From contig NW_017264206.1 in the NCBI RefSeq assembly GCF_001619985.1, forward strand, positions 1 to 64,000: a DNA stretch of 64,000 bases, in the 5' to 3' direction. The notes beneath the pieces are model-generated. The model saw nothing but the letters and a program-made list of their open reading frames with translations. It did no database searches and was not told the DNA's origin. Made by a program: the position numbers and the translations under genes. Within the stretch, counting starts at the first letter, position 1. Each line of letters begins with the position of its first letter. Of the stretch, positions 31,601 to 43,797 are shown piece after piece. This DNA is from Xylona heveae TC161 (lineage: Eukaryota; Ascomycota; Xylonomycetes; Xylonales; Xylonaceae).

Positions 31601-33736
31601 ATGCTTATTCCAAGAACCTTGGAGGGGTCAACGAACTCCCACGGTGGGTCAAGTCTGTCGGCGCTTGTCTTCGCGCTGACCGGCTCATCTTCAAACGACG
31701 AGTCAGATCTCCATAGATGGTCATCGTTTATTGGCATTGTGACCGCCATCATTGGAAACATACTCATCTCATTTGCTCTCAATACGCAACGTTATGCACA
31801 TATAAGGCTTGGCAGAGAGTTTGAGGAACGGAGTAGAGCTTGGAAACATGGAAAGAAGAGGAGATACTCACCAGAAAATTATGGATCGATAGACGGGATT
31901 TCGGATGGGCAGCAGCGCCATTCTAGTCAGCCAGCTCCTACTTCGTCGTACCGTGATGATCCGGAAGCTGAAGGCCTTGAGATATCTTCTCCGTCACGCC
32001 GATTCGGACCTAAAGTACGGGAGGCTCGAAGCTCTGAGAAACTGGACGAACATCTTCCACGAAAGTCATATCTCAAGTCTCCGTATTGGTGGGCTGGCAT
32101 CATCCTTATGGTCGTTGGAGAAGCTGGCAACTTTCTTGCCTATGGATTTGCGCCAGCCTCCATTGTCTCCCCACTTGGAGTTGTCGCTTTGATTTCAAAC
32201 TGCATTATCGCGCCCTGCATGCTCAAGGAACGATTTCGAAAACGAGATTTCTGGGGTGTGCTCATAGCTATTGGTGGTGCCGTGACAGTCGTTTTGAGCG
32301 CAAAACAGGAAGAGCAGAAGCTAGGGCCGGGCGATGTCTGGCAGGCGATTACGAGGTGGGAGTTCGAGACATATCTTGGTATAACCGTTGCTTTGATTTC
32401 AGTCTTGATGTGGGCAAGTGGCAGATATGGAGATAGGACCATTTTGATTGATTTGGGGCTGGTTGGGTTATTTGGTTAGTTTTCGAAATCCTTGAAAAAC
32501 TAATCTACCCTTCCCAGCAACGCCTTGTACTGATTCTTACCAGGAGGTTACACGGCCCTATCGACCAAGGGAGTCGCTTCTCTCCTTTCATACACCTTTT
32601 GGCACATTATTACTTTCCCCGTGACGTATCTCCTTGTGGCGATCCTCATTTCGACTGCCTTGCTCCAGATTCGTTATCTGAACCGCGCGCTACAACGTTT
32701 CGATTCGACCCAGGTCATTCCAACGCAGTTTGTCCTCTTCACACTTTCTGTTATCATCGGTAGTTCCATTCTTTACCGGGATTTTGAATCTGCTACACCT
32801 TCTAGAATATCAAAGTTTGTTGGCGGGTGCGCCTTGACCTTCCTAGGGGTATATTTCATTACTAGTGGAAGGGTCCATGAAACAAGCGACGACGCAGCTA
32901 CTGAGAGCGATGAGGAAGAAACCATTGGGCTTGCTCATGAAGTGCCGTATCGGGATGAGCTCGGTATAGATGACGCCGAGAATGGTGGCCAGCCAGATCG
33001 AAAGTCGACCGTTCTCAAAACCGATCAAGGCGACACTTTGTCTCCACCGCAATTACCTCGTCCCGCAACTCACGACGGCCCAACTGCGCCTGCAAGCACG
33101 TCATTCAAATCCCGTGGAGGATCGCCTACGAGACGGGAAGTTTCACCTCATACAAGCTTGAATGACACTCTAGAGGTTCGATCCTCACTGCTAGATAACC
33201 CATGGCAATCTTCGAATGATCTTTTGGTCCCTTCAACTCCTCAGCTATCTGTCCAGGACGCTGTTTCCACCTCCGATCTTCCATCGGCCGTTAACGATAA
33301 CAATCCCCGGCCAGTCACACCCAACGAACAAAGTACGGGCAAGCAAAAAATATTAGAGTCTCCTGGAGTTCAAAGGCCAAAACGGCTTTCGCGAAATTCA
33401 ATGTCTCGAATTATGCCTGCTCCTTTGAGTTCGCCTCTTTCTTCATCTTTGAGTGCTGTGGTTGCGGATAATTTGCGAAGAGGCGTCGATAATTCACCTT
33501 CGAAACGAAGAACTAGCCGGCCTCGACCCGAAACCTCTGCAGCTACTCTTTCTCGGGGCTCTTCTCGTCAAAACATTGATGTCCCGCTCAGTGGCGGCGA
33601 GGAGGACCAAGAGGCCTCTGCACTTGACGCACTAGGTCCACAGGCTATGGCTAGAACCCGGAGCTTGAGCTCGACCTTGACCGACATGCTTCGAAAGAAA
33701 AGGTTCAGGAGAGATAGTCAGGTAATCGAAGGTTGA
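31601..33736 (+). CDS. NIPA-type magnesium transporter (DUF803)
   Basis: Two exons (31601-32474, 32544-33736) give 688 codons. A first membrane helix, WSSFIGIVTAIIGNILISFAL, is followed by a long polar loop, then PYWWAGIILMVVGEAGNFLAYGFAP and ASIVSPLGVVALISNCIIA, the signature of the NIPA family within the drug/metabolite transporter superfamily. Further helices span the intron, about nine in all. The C-terminal 260 residues are a Ser/Pro-rich, probably cytosolic tail. NIPA proteins carry Mg2+ at the plasma membrane or endosomes. The long loop after helix one (about residues 72-160) is a fungal feature. Confidence 0.88.
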
Positions 33737-34304
33737 AATGATTCTTTTTTTTTTTTTTTTTCTTTTTTTCAATTCGTTGCAGAATTCCACAAACTACCTA
33801 AGGTATGCAGGGAGTGTTTGGCCTTGCTCTTTGCATATCACTTCAATATTCTTCTTGTACAGCATCACTTCCTTATTATTGAGTCGTTCATTTAAAGATA
33901 CCACAGCAACCATGATTAGCATAGCAGACGCCTTGAAACAGGATCATGTACATATACTTAATGCTTCATTAACTGCGGAAGCCACAACTTACGATTCCAA
34001 AAGTTTCATAATTGGACTATTAACTCGATATATTTCTCCCAAGGATTCTGTTTTACCTGTAGACGCCAAGGTAATAATATTCCTAGATATTTAGGTAGGT
34101 ACTTGGTCAATTGTGATGTGGAAGGAAATTAATTATTCAAAGAATAGTTGATAAAGCCCGATCTCCATGAGAGCCTCGTACATAACCTTCGTCGAGTCGT
34201 AATCATTGGACGCTCCGCAGGTCAAAGCATAAAGAGACTATGCTTGATGAAGAAAAAAAGATGTACACTCTAATGGAAAAACTCCACAAATTCACATTAT
34301 TTCC
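33737..34304. other. Intergenic with a small HHE-like open frame
   Basis: A T-rich stretch follows the transporter stop. The only coding trace is the small frame at 33911-34094, listed separately. Nothing else seen. Confidence 0.4.
33911..34094 (+). pseudogene. Small open frame, possibly a hemerythrin (HHE) remnant
   Basis: Sixty codons starting MISIADALKQDHVHI. The start resembles the first helix of fungal HHE cation-binding proteins (SISDAI.KDH), and LTRYISPKDSVLPV sits where such proteins have a second metal-ligand helix, but the usual His and Glu ligands there are not kept and no further exons could be found. It may be a remnant or chance. Confidence 0.25.
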
Positions 34305-34630
34305 CTAGTGATGAGAGTCGCCCTTGGCACCATGCGCGTGGTCGTCTTTTAGGAACAGATATTCATAGCCGCAGTATACCGCAAACGCCACCGTTGCAAT
34401 ACCCAGCCCAGGAAAACTCCCTTTGAATCGATTCCATCTCGAAAAAGGGCCTGTATATCGCCATTGTTCACTGAAGGTAAGAAATCAGCTGGCTGTGATG
34501 GAGTGCTTTAACGCAGCTCCGATAGCACTCACTATCGCGCCCAAGGATCCTTAGCGGGAGCTCCCGATGAAGCCGCGAACTTGGCAGGATCGAAACCGGT
34601 GGGATTGGGATTTCCTCGAGGCGGTGCCAT
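34305..34630 (-). CDS. NADH:ubiquinone oxidoreductase B12/NDUFB3 subunit
   Basis: A small two-exon gene (34630-34533, 34470-34305) of 87 codons. Exon one gives MAPPRGNPNPTGFDPAKFA and DPWARY; exon two gives EQWRYTGPFSRWNRFKG, then one membrane helix FPGLGIATVAFAVYCGYEYLF and a His-rich end (DDHAHGAKGDSHH). The WARYEQWRYTGPFSRWNRFKG pattern and the single helix match the NDUF_B12 family, an accessory subunit of the membrane arm of complex I in the inner mitochondrial membrane. The family lacks a cleaved presequence, as here. Neither exon alone exceeds 60 codons, so simple frame searches miss it. Confidence 0.85.
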
Positions 34631-35163
34631 TTTGGAGCTATAAAATTATTTTCTGTGCAGTGTCAATTGAGTTATGCATCGATGGAAGCCCAAGAGCACC
34701 AGCTACACTAACTTGCAAATGCAACCGGGTATGGACTTGGTCAAAGGCGTGTTATTGTCCGACACTCGCTATCTTAGGGGCCGCTATCACTATAATTGTG
34801 GGGGAGGAGAGACGAGCCAAGAGGAAGGAGGTTGAGTCGTTACTTCGCTTATGTAAGCAGAAGTGGTGGCCGCCAAGTCCAGCCTTGCATAATTGGACAT
34901 CAACTGCCGAATACATCTATTGACTGACAACTCCACACGTCGAACTGCCAGCGGAACACGAACAGTCCCCCAGGCTCGCGATTGCCACCTGACGCTGGAC
35001 ACTTTCCATTCAGCACGAAATTCATTGTTCATACGCAGCCCCAACACTCGTCTCGAATCGCTTCCGGCGGGGTCGCGAGTAATCCATTGTCAGGATTCAC
35101 GAATGCTTCGACCGCCGAAAGACTAGCCCCTCCCTTGAATATTCTAGTACATTGTTTCTCACG
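34631..35163. other. Divergent promoter region between NDUFB3 and CAF1
   Basis: About 530 bp between two divergent starts. Short open frames on both strands are unsupported. Confidence 0.5.
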
Positions 35164-36748
35164 ATGCCTCCAGCCGTGAGCAGATTCGGTCCGCATAATC
35201 TCTCGAGTCCGTTCGCGCACCTTCAGCAACCTCATTTACAGCATCATCCTGCCCATGCGCAGACTTCGGCTACAGCTGGTCTTCCTGCCGCAGCATTAGG
35301 TGCCCACCCGAGCTTCGCCCAAGCTGGCTCTGCCGCAAATCTTAATCACTTTGCCCCTCCCACAGCAACGAATGGCTTGGTTGGATTTGGTGGGGGTGGC
35401 GGCTTAGCGGGCGGTGGAGGGACGGGCCTTGCCAGTCATGCCGCCCAGATGGGTTTCGCCCATGGGGCAGCGCTGCAACAGCAACAACAGCAGCAACAAC
35501 AAGCACAAGATGAACTCGGAGCAGGCGTCGCAGATGGCAAGGGTGTATCAAAAGGAAGGATACGAGAAGTCTGGAGGAGTAACTTGGCCCAAGAAATGCA
35601 GATTATTCGGGGTTTGGTAGAGAAATACCCGTATATCAGCATGGTACATTTGCCTTGACTCTTCACCTTTTGGTTGCAGGGTTGCTCATTTGCATTCTCT
35701 TCAGGACACCGAGTTTCCCGGAATCGTTGCCAGACCAATGGGCACCTTCACCACGAAAGCCGACTACCACTATCAAACATTACGTTGTAACGTCGATCTC
35801 CTCAAGATGATCCAACTTGGAATCACCCTCTTCTCTCCCGCCGGCGAGCTCCCTCCCGCACATGCCGCCGAGTTATCAACCGTGAATGGTTCTGGTTATC
35901 CAAATAATCTCATCCAGTGCCCATGTACGTGGCAGTTCAACTTTCAGTTTACGCTCCATGACGACATGTATGCCCAAGATTCGATTGAGATTCTTCAAAA
36001 GGCGGGAATCGACTTTCAGCTACATGAGAAGAATGGCATCGATCCGCTAGAGTTCGGCTCGCTTCTGATCACATCCGGCTTGGTTCTGCTTGACGATGTA
36101 CATTGGGTCTCGTTTCACTCCGGTTACGACTTTGGCTACCTCGTCAAAATCATGCTCTGCAAGCCACTGCCGGACGAGGAAGGCGAGTTCCGAGAGCTGC
36201 TTACCACCTTTTTCCCCTCAGTGTATGACATCAAGTTTCTCCTTAAACATGTGGCCAAGGCTGGCGCTATCAACAACTCTCCATTGACGCCCGCCGCGAC
36301 CCAAATCATCACTGGTCTTGGCCAGCGATCTGGATTGCAGGATCTCGCGGACGAATTAGGTGTGAAGCGAACGGGCTCGCAGCATCAAGCAGGTTCAGAC
36401 TCGCTTCTTACTGGCAAGATCTTTTGGGAAATGCGTCGGGCAATTTTCAATGGTCACATTGATGATGGTCTCATGGGCCAAATATGGGGTCTAAATGGAG
36501 TCGGTGCACCGGCGACATCTGCCGTGCTTGGAGCCACGACGGGATCGTCGTTTCAAGGCCAATCGACCCCGAACATGAATGGTGCTACCATTTATCTGAA
36601 CGGTGCCACGCCCAGTACGCCGAATACCGGCCATGTTGGCCTTGCCAGCACTCCCGTGGCACACGTACAAGGAACAGGAGGCGGTATAGGAGCGCTTACG
36701 CCTGGCGGCGGCGGAGGTGTCTTTGGAGGTTTCCAATTTGGAAAATAA
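35164..36748 (+). CDS. pop2: CCR4-NOT deadenylase subunit CAF1/POP2
   Basis: Two exons (35164-35643, 35705-36748) give 507 codons. The nuclease domain begins at REVWRSNLAQEMQIIRGLVEKYP; the DEDD catalytic residues start at MDTEFPG (Asp161, Glu163), formed exactly across the intron, followed by WVSFHSGYDFGYL (third acidic residue) and VYDIKFLLKH. The enzyme removes poly(A) tails within the cytoplasmic CCR4-NOT complex. The first ~130 residues are a low-complexity extension rich in Ala, Gly and Gln (a nine-Gln run near residue 105), and the last ~110 are Gly/Thr-rich; both are outside the conserved domain and are common in filamentous fungi. The ATG at 35164 opens the extension. Confidence 0.93.
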
Positions 36749-37761
36749 ACCTCGTTCTCGGCTGCAGCAAGGTTTCTCTATCCCGTTTCATTTCTTGTAC
36801 ATTTCCACATTTTTATCGTTTTCCTGGGGTGGGACGCTAAAAGGCGTTGAGGGTGATCTTAAGGACGCTGTAATTAGGATCTTTTCCTCTTGATCTGCTC
36901 GAGACCAGGCGTTTTAGATGCGGCGCTATGATATGTTTTGGGTGTAACTTGTACAGATGGTTGTACCTTTGTCGTCATCTTCTCGATAAACATTGAGCAA
37001 TTAAGTATTATTGAGATTTCAATCATTGCTTAAGAAACAAGCACATGGCTAATGGTGAAGTGATTCCAATGCTTGGAACGCTGTATCGTCTACTGTGTAG
37101 AGCCGTCAAAGGAGACAAATGACTAAGATATTACTAAGGTGTCTCACATGCGTGTCGACCAGTAAAGTACGTTTTGATTTGCAGTGTCACATAAGAATTT
37201 TGAATGCATGAATTCATTTCCATTGTACTTGGCTGCTTCTATGCTGCCTCATTCAGGGTAGCCCCACTGTTGATCCCTCGGAATTTGTGATTTTTGGTGT
37301 TGCAACTCTATTTCCTTGGAACTGGATTGGACTGCCAGAAGAGGAGAATGGATTGGAGGGACATGGAGACTAAACCATGATAAGAAAACGGATCCGAACT
37401 CCACAAGTCGGATGCAGCCATATAGGCCAGCTCTTATCGGATGGCTATCAACCACACGGCTGAGGGGTCCCGATTGGACTGGAACTTGGCATGGAGGGGT
37501 TCAAGATAATGAGGCATGTTCAAGATATCGAGGGAGGAGGAGAACGGGGAAGTGTTCGACCAAAGAAGTGTTCTTGTACTACATGCTTTCCTACAGGTAT
37601 ATAGCAATTGAAGTTCCCTCGCCTTGGAAGATTCCAAACTGACAGGAAACTGAAGAGCTCCTATTCACGTTTTAATTCTCATTGAGAAGCCCAAAGAGTA
37701 GGAGGTAAACGTCCAATTGCTCTGTGACGACTCTCGGTTCTTTGTTATTCAATACATACAA
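36749..37761. other. Intergenic, nothing seen
   Basis: About 1 kb between CAF1 and the amine oxidase. Open frames near 37250-37640 are short and unsupported on both strands. Confidence 0.45.
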
Positions 37762-40071
37762 ATGGCTACTCTTCACCCTCTTGACCCTCTCACCACCCAG
37801 GAAATCGAAAAGGCAGTGGGCTTAGTGAGAAAGGCTCATGGATCTCTTCACTACAATGCCGTCACCCTCTGGGAGCCTCGCAAGGCCCAGTTGATGGCCT
37901 GGCTGGCTGACCCAGAGAAGGACCCTCGTCCTCACCGAGTGGCCGACGTCGTGGCCATTGGAAAGGGTAGCAAGGTCTACGATGGCCTCGTTGATCTGAA
38001 CGAGGAGAAAATCATCAAGTGGGAACTCACAGAGGATGTGCAGCCTCTGGTAAGTCTCTAATTTAGACGGTGATACGGATCCTTGGTGGCTGACGATATT
38101 TAGATTACAATGGAGGATTTACAGATTGTCGAGCACGTCGTTCGAAAAGACCCCAAAGTCATTGAACAGTGCGAAATCCTTGGTATCCCCAAGGAGGATA
38201 TGCACAAGGTTTATTGTGATCGTATGTGGACACTTTTAGATGCCCTCTGCGCGACCTGACACTAACTTCACTGCAGCTTGGACAATTGGATACGATGAGC
38301 GATTCGGCAGAAAGATCCGCCTGCAGCAGGCACTTATGTACTATCGGCCACACATCGACGACAGCCAGTACACCTACCCTCTAGACTTTTGTCCAATTTT
38401 CAACGCAGACACGCATGAAATCATTCACATCGATGTGCCTCCGGTTCGACGGCCCTTGAGCAAGGCCCCACCGAACAACTATCACCCCGCTTCAATTGAA
38501 GAGAAGGGTGGCTATCGAACTGACCTTAAGCCTCTCAACATCACTCAGCCTGAAGGCGTGTCCTTCAAACTCGACGGCCGAACTATTGATTGGCAGAAAT
38601 GGAAATTCCATGTCGGTTTCAACTATCGTGAGGGTATTGTGTTGAGCAACGTCACTTTCAATGATAAGGGCGAGGACAGACCAATCTTTTGGAGAATCTC
38701 CTTGACCGAAATGGTTGTTCCATATGGCAATCCGGATCACCCCCACCAGCGCAAACACGCTTTCGACCTTGGCGAGTACGGTGGTGGCTACATGACAAAC
38801 AGCTTGAGCCTGGGATGTGACTGCAAAGGCGCGATCCATTACATGGATGCTGCCTTTGTGAACAAAGCCGGCGAGAGCTACGATATCAAAAACGCAATAT
38901 GCATACACGAGGAGGATGCAGGCATTCTCTTCAAACACGTATGTGCCATCTGCAACCCCTACATGCTCTTTCATCCCAAACTGACGCGATCATCTCTCTT
39001 TAGACTGATTTCCGAGACGAATCTGTAATTGTCACTCGTGGAAGAAAACTTGTCATCTCGCAGATTTTCACCGCCGCCAACTACGAATACTGCGTATACT
39101 GGATTTTCCACCAAGACGGAACAATTCAACTCGAGATCAAATTGACTGGTATCCTGAATACGTATGCCATGAACCCTGGCGAGGACACCAAGGGCTGGGG
39201 CACCGAAGTATACCCCGGAGTGAACGCCCACAACCACCAACATCTCTTTTGCCTGCGGCTGGACCCTAACATTGACGGCCCGAACAATACCGTCTTCCAA
39301 ACAGACGCTATGAGAGGCGCTGGAGAAGTCGGCAGCGCCGAGAACAAGTACGGCAATGCTTTCTACGCGCACAAAACTCCGTACAAGAAGGTGTCAGAGG
39401 GTATTGCCGACTACGACGGCAGCACAAGCAGGACGTGGGATATGGCTAACACGAACAAGCTGAACGCTTACAGCCATAAGCCTGTCAGCTATAAGCTCGT
39501 GAGCCGAGAGGTCCCGCCGCTCCTCCCCAAGCCTGGAGGTCTGGTCTGGAAGCGCGCTGGCTTCGCCAGACACGCTGTTCACGTTACGCCATGTAAGCTT
39601 TTTTTTTTCCCTAATCCAGAGCTTCGGCTGCTCTGCCTCGTTCGCTCTTGATGTGATTCTAATGTCTGACGATTTTTAGATGACGACGAGCAAATCCATC
39701 CTGCTGGCCGCCACGTGCCTCAGACGTCGGGAGAGCCGTCCAAGGGGCTGCCCGAATGGATTGGAGACGGTAGCGCCAGCATCGACAACACGGATGTCGT
39801 GCTCTGGCATACCTTTGGCCTCACGCACTTCCCTGCACCGGAAGATTATCCCATCATGCCCGCAGAGCCCATGACCTTGCTTCTCCGGCCCCGTCACTTC
39901 TTCCTCCGAAACCCAGCCCTGGACGTTCCCCCCAGCTACGCCAGAACGCCGAGCCAAATCAAGGGCCTATCAAACGGCGTCACGGATGCCACGGACAAGA
40001 TGAGCACGTTGGCTTTTGAACCCACCACTAATGGAGCAAAGACTAACGGCTCATGTTGCAATGGATCATAA
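37762..40071 (+). CDS. Copper amine oxidase
   Basis: Five exons (37762-38049, 38104-38221, 38277-38938, 39004-39592, 39680-40071) give 682 codons. The N2/N3 domains start with HPLDPLTTQEIEKAV. The catalytic domain shows AFDLGEYGGG (catalytic base Asp), AANYEYCVYW with Tyr383 as precursor of topaquinone, HNHQH (two copper His) and LWHTFGLTHFPAPEDYP (third copper His). It oxidises primary amines to aldehydes, releasing ammonia and hydrogen peroxide, and lets fungi use amines as nitrogen source. No signal peptide or C-terminal SKL is present; the C-terminus ends NGSCCNGS, so the cell compartment is unclear. Confidence 0.94.
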
Positions 40072-40476
40072 GAGGTTTTTTCTAAACGCTTTTCATTACT
40101 TAATTTGAGGAGCTTTTATTTTTCTCAGGATCCTCTGTTTCAGCGATTTCATAAAGTTATGACATGTACATAGACCATTTTACGCATATTTACCGCATTC
40201 TATGATTCAATATTATTATTTTTTGGATAATTTCCACAGGGGCGAAACATTAAGCAGTGTTTTGTGACACCAATCATCAGACCTGGGAATGATGTGATTA
40301 CAAACCCAGAAACCACGAGATGAGCAACATGCATCAACATTGGCACGATAGAAGAAAGTCATACAAGATCAAGGATGCAATTGAAGTTGTACAAAGTGTC
40401 TAAAACAAATTCCGCGCAATACCTAGCCGCTGAACAATTGTAACAAGATTCATGATTAACTGCGCATCGCCATAAC
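40072..40476. other. Convergent intergenic region, nothing seen
   Basis: AT-rich 3' regions of the amine oxidase and Rpt2 genes, which converge here. Confidence 0.5.
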
Positions 40477-42122
40477 TTAGAGATACAAGCCCTCGGGTTC
40501 GCCTTCGCTCTTCGTCTTCATGACTCTCTCGCGAGCAGTCCTGAAGTCTGCCATCTGCACCCTCATTCTCCGCTCGCGCAGGGCCATCAGACCGGCCTCG
40601 GAACAGATGGCCTTGATATCGGCACCCGACAGGTCATCCTTTTGTGCGATAAACTCCTCCAAGTCGACATCATCGCCGAGAGACATCTTCGAGGTGTGCA
40701 ATGTGAAAATCTTGCGCTTGGTGTTCTCTGTTTACACAGGTTAGCATTCGCAACGTTTCGGGAAACATGCGGAAAAAGGAACTTACGGTCCGGGTTCTCA
40801 AAGAGAATCTTTCGGTCGATACGACCAGGACGAATCAAGGCAGGGTCAAGGGTCTCAATCTTGTTGGTGGCCATGATCACCTTGATATCTCCGCGGTCAT
40901 CGAAACCATCGAGCTGGTTAAGAAGCTCGAGCATAGTTCGCTGAATCTCGCGCTCGCCTCCAGAAGTGGACTCGTAACGTTTCGTACCGATGGCATCAAT
41001 CTCGTCGATGAAGATAATCGAGGGAGCGTGCTCAGCGGCAACTTGGAAGATTTGTCGCACAAGCCGAGGTCCATCACCCAAGTATTTCTGGATCAGCTCA
41101 CTGCCGACAATTCGAAGGAAAGTTGCACTGGTCTGGTTGGCAACGGCCTTGGCCAGTAGAGTCTTGCCTGTTCCAGGACCACCGTACAGAATGACACCCT
41201 TGGGCGGTTTGATACCCATCTCTTCGTACAACTCGGGATGCAGGAGAGGCAGCTCGACTGCTTCTCTGACTTCCTGAATCTGTTGCTCCAATCCACCAAT
41301 GTCTGCGTATGACTCTGAAGGTGCTTTATCCAGCTTCATGACTGACACCATTGGGTCGGCATCGTCGGTCAGGACACCAACAACGGAGACGGACTTGTGA
41401 TGTAATAGGATGCTTGCACCCGGCTCGAGAAGGTCCTTGTCGACAAAGGACATGATTGACACGTAGTATTCAGGGCCAGTAGCGCTCGAGACAATGGCGT
41501 GATCATCATCAATCATCTCTTCCAAGGTGCCGACACCCATTGGACTGCCGCGCATGTCGTCGACCCGACCCCTTTCGTCTGCATTTCGGTCTAGAGCATC
41601 AAGCTCGCCGCCAGCAGTTGAGGGCGCATTGTTTTGCTGTGTCTTTGCCTTGCGGATTCTTTCCTGGTTCTCAACGTACTCCTCCTCCAAAAGTAGGTGG
41701 TCGTGGACACGCTGCATGCGCAGCAACCGCAGTCGGCATCGTGCAGTTGGGTAGACGGACGGAAGTTTGGCCGAAGCATTCGGTCCAGCCTGCTTTCTCT
41801 TCTTTCTACCTACACGGGTAGTCGGCTGCGGCGGAGGCTCATACTTAGGCTTATCCTTCTGTATCAGATACGTGAATTAGCATTTGAGCGCCAGCAGTGA
41901 AACAACGAGCACTACGGCACTGTGCCGCATCGTCGCCGGGAGGCAGAAGTATGAGTTATCAAAGTACAAAATTCATACCTTCTGGTTGTTCTTGTCTTTG
42001 CCGTCACCTCCGGGAGGACCGCCAAGATTCGATTGATTCGCTCCCTGTAGAAAAGATATGCTATTAGCTTCATTTCAAAGCAAGCTCAGGCGGCGTTATT
42101 TGTGATGGATTTTGCATACCAT
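40477..42122 (-). CDS. rpt2: 26S proteasome regulatory ATPase Rpt2
   Basis: Four exons (42122-42120, 42044-41979, 41858-40787, 40727-40477) give 463 codons. The first coding exon is only the ATG, directly followed by a GTATGC donor; exon two supplies MGANQSN, whose Gly2 is the conserved N-myristoylation site of Rpt2. A coiled-coil region, the OB fold and the AAA module follow: GGPGTGKT (Walker A), [11 protein letters not shown] (Walker B), [16 protein letters not shown]. The C-terminal GLYL provides the HbYX motif that docks into the 20S alpha ring. It unfolds and gates substrates at the proteasome base. Confidence 0.95.
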
Positions 42123-42948
42123 GATCACTCGAGGCGCGACCGTTGAACTGCCTGCAACCTATGTGATATAAGGAGAATGTGGAATAGAAAAGAAACGTTG
42201 TTTCTTCAAAGATGGATGGATCTTTGATAGGATGACGAAGTGAGGATGGCGATGAGCTCTGGGCCGTCTACTACAATGATGGACCTTACGTACCGCGCAG
42301 TCCTCCGTACAAGACGGTATAAGATTATGTAATCCGATAACGGGAGCTTCTAGTCACGTGATGAAATGCTTAAAATGGTCCGTGCTGTTCTTGTCTCTCA
42401 TTGGTCAGAGAGCTTACCGCCCAGTTGGTGAGAGACACGTCGGGGGAACTCGAACTTATTTGGCAGACAAGTGTAAAAGTGAGGCTTTCTGCCTGCTCGT
42501 GTGCTTAACTTCCTTCTCGCGGGGAAGAGCAGAATTATATCCTTAAACATATTTATTCACTAGTAGACAGCTGCCGATAAACTTGGAGGCTCATCAAAAT
42601 CTCCATATTATATATCCCCCTCTCTTAGCTATCCTCCTCACACTTCCTGGCCCCGCTGCACCCGGGTGACTCAGCTCTTGCCAACCCGACTGCTGAAGCA
42701 TCCCCAGGTTTTTTACTGACATTCGAGTTGTAGGCTCGGTGGAGGGAAACGATTTATTCGTCCTGGATTTCTTTCTCCCCGTCGCCGTTGGTGCCTTTTT
42801 ACTCGTCTCGGTCGAGTTTTTCGTCTTTCTGAGAACGGAGTCTATACGTAGAGAGGCGCCGTCGAGCTCTTCAAACTCTTGAAACTTATCTCACTGCATA
42901 TACTGCTCTTTGATTGCGTCCGATCGTAAAACGCTCAGTTTATTCGGC
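42123..42948. other. Divergent promoter region between rpt2 and ubc1
   Basis: About 825 bp with a TCACGTGA palindrome (listed) and pyrimidine-rich leader sequence before the E2 gene. No gene supported. Confidence 0.5.
42354..42361. promoter_or_regulatory. TCACGTGA palindrome (bHLH/Cbf1-type site)
   Basis: An E-box octamer between rpt2 and the E2 gene. The same octamer stands at 52263-52270 upstream of arb1. Factor binding is inferred from the motif only. Confidence 0.35.
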
Positions 42949-43797
42949 ATGTCGTCTAACCGGGCTCGTCGAGTAGCGAAAGAAATCGCGGACATACGCG
43001 CCGATACATCCTCCAACGTCTTCGCCGAACCTCACGGGAATGGTGATGATCTTACCCACCTCAGGGGCAACTTCAAGGGGCCACCAGGCACTCCGTATGA
43101 GGAAGGCATATACCATGTTGACATTAGAATACCAACGGAGTATCCTTTCCGACCCCCAGTCATGAAATTTGAGACCAAGGTCTGGCATCCAAACGTCAGC
43201 AGCCAAACAGTAGGTTACCTCTCGTGGAATCCAATGCCTCTTGTTAATTTTCTCAGGGTGCCATCTGTCTCGACACACTCTCCTCCGCATGGTCCCCCGT
43301 CCTCACTATCAAATCCGCCTTACTTTCGTTACAATCCCTTCTCAGCACGCCTGAACCCAAGGACCCTCAAGATGCCGAGGTTGCTGGCATGCTGATGCGT
43401 AATCCCAAGGAGTTTGACCGTGTGGCACGGGAGTGGGCGGTGAAATATGCTGGAGCCCCAAAGCGAGAGCGTGGGGAGGGCAGCGGTGGGGCGACGGGCG
43501 AGACCTTGAAGCAAAGAGAGCGCAAGTCAAAGGAAGAGGAAGAACGGGAGCGGCTAGCAGTGTAAGAATTTGTCTTTCTTCCGTGTAGTATCGCTGCTAT
43601 AAATTGGCTAAATGTTGCGCAGGTACAAGGGATACAACAAAGACCTTATTGACCGATTCGTCAATATGGGATTCGACGTCGACCGTGTGGTTTCGGCATT
43701 TGAATATGTGGGAATTGACAGGATGAACGGCGAAGATTATGAGTTAGAAGAGGCCTACATGGGCGATATCACTGCAAGGCTCCTGGGCGAGCCCTGA
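42949..43797 (+). CDS. ubc1: Ubiquitin-conjugating enzyme E2 with UBA domain (Ubc1/UBE2K)
   Basis: Three exons (42949-43209, 43257-43561, 43623-43797) give 246 codons. The E2 fold shows [35 protein letters not shown] and the active-site segment [14 protein letters not shown] with Cys91; [20 protein letters not shown] completes the core. A charged, Lys/Glu-rich linker precedes a C-terminal UBA domain ([22 protein letters not shown]), the layout of yeast Ubc1 and human UBE2K, which extend Lys48-linked ubiquitin chains. The first intron starts at GTAGGT, a slightly unusual donor, but joins the motif correctly. Confidence 0.94.

Noticed and set aside
37316-37642. Open frame of 108 codons in the CAF1-amine oxidase spacer
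   Set aside because: No motif and antisense frames of similar size; intergenic chance frame.
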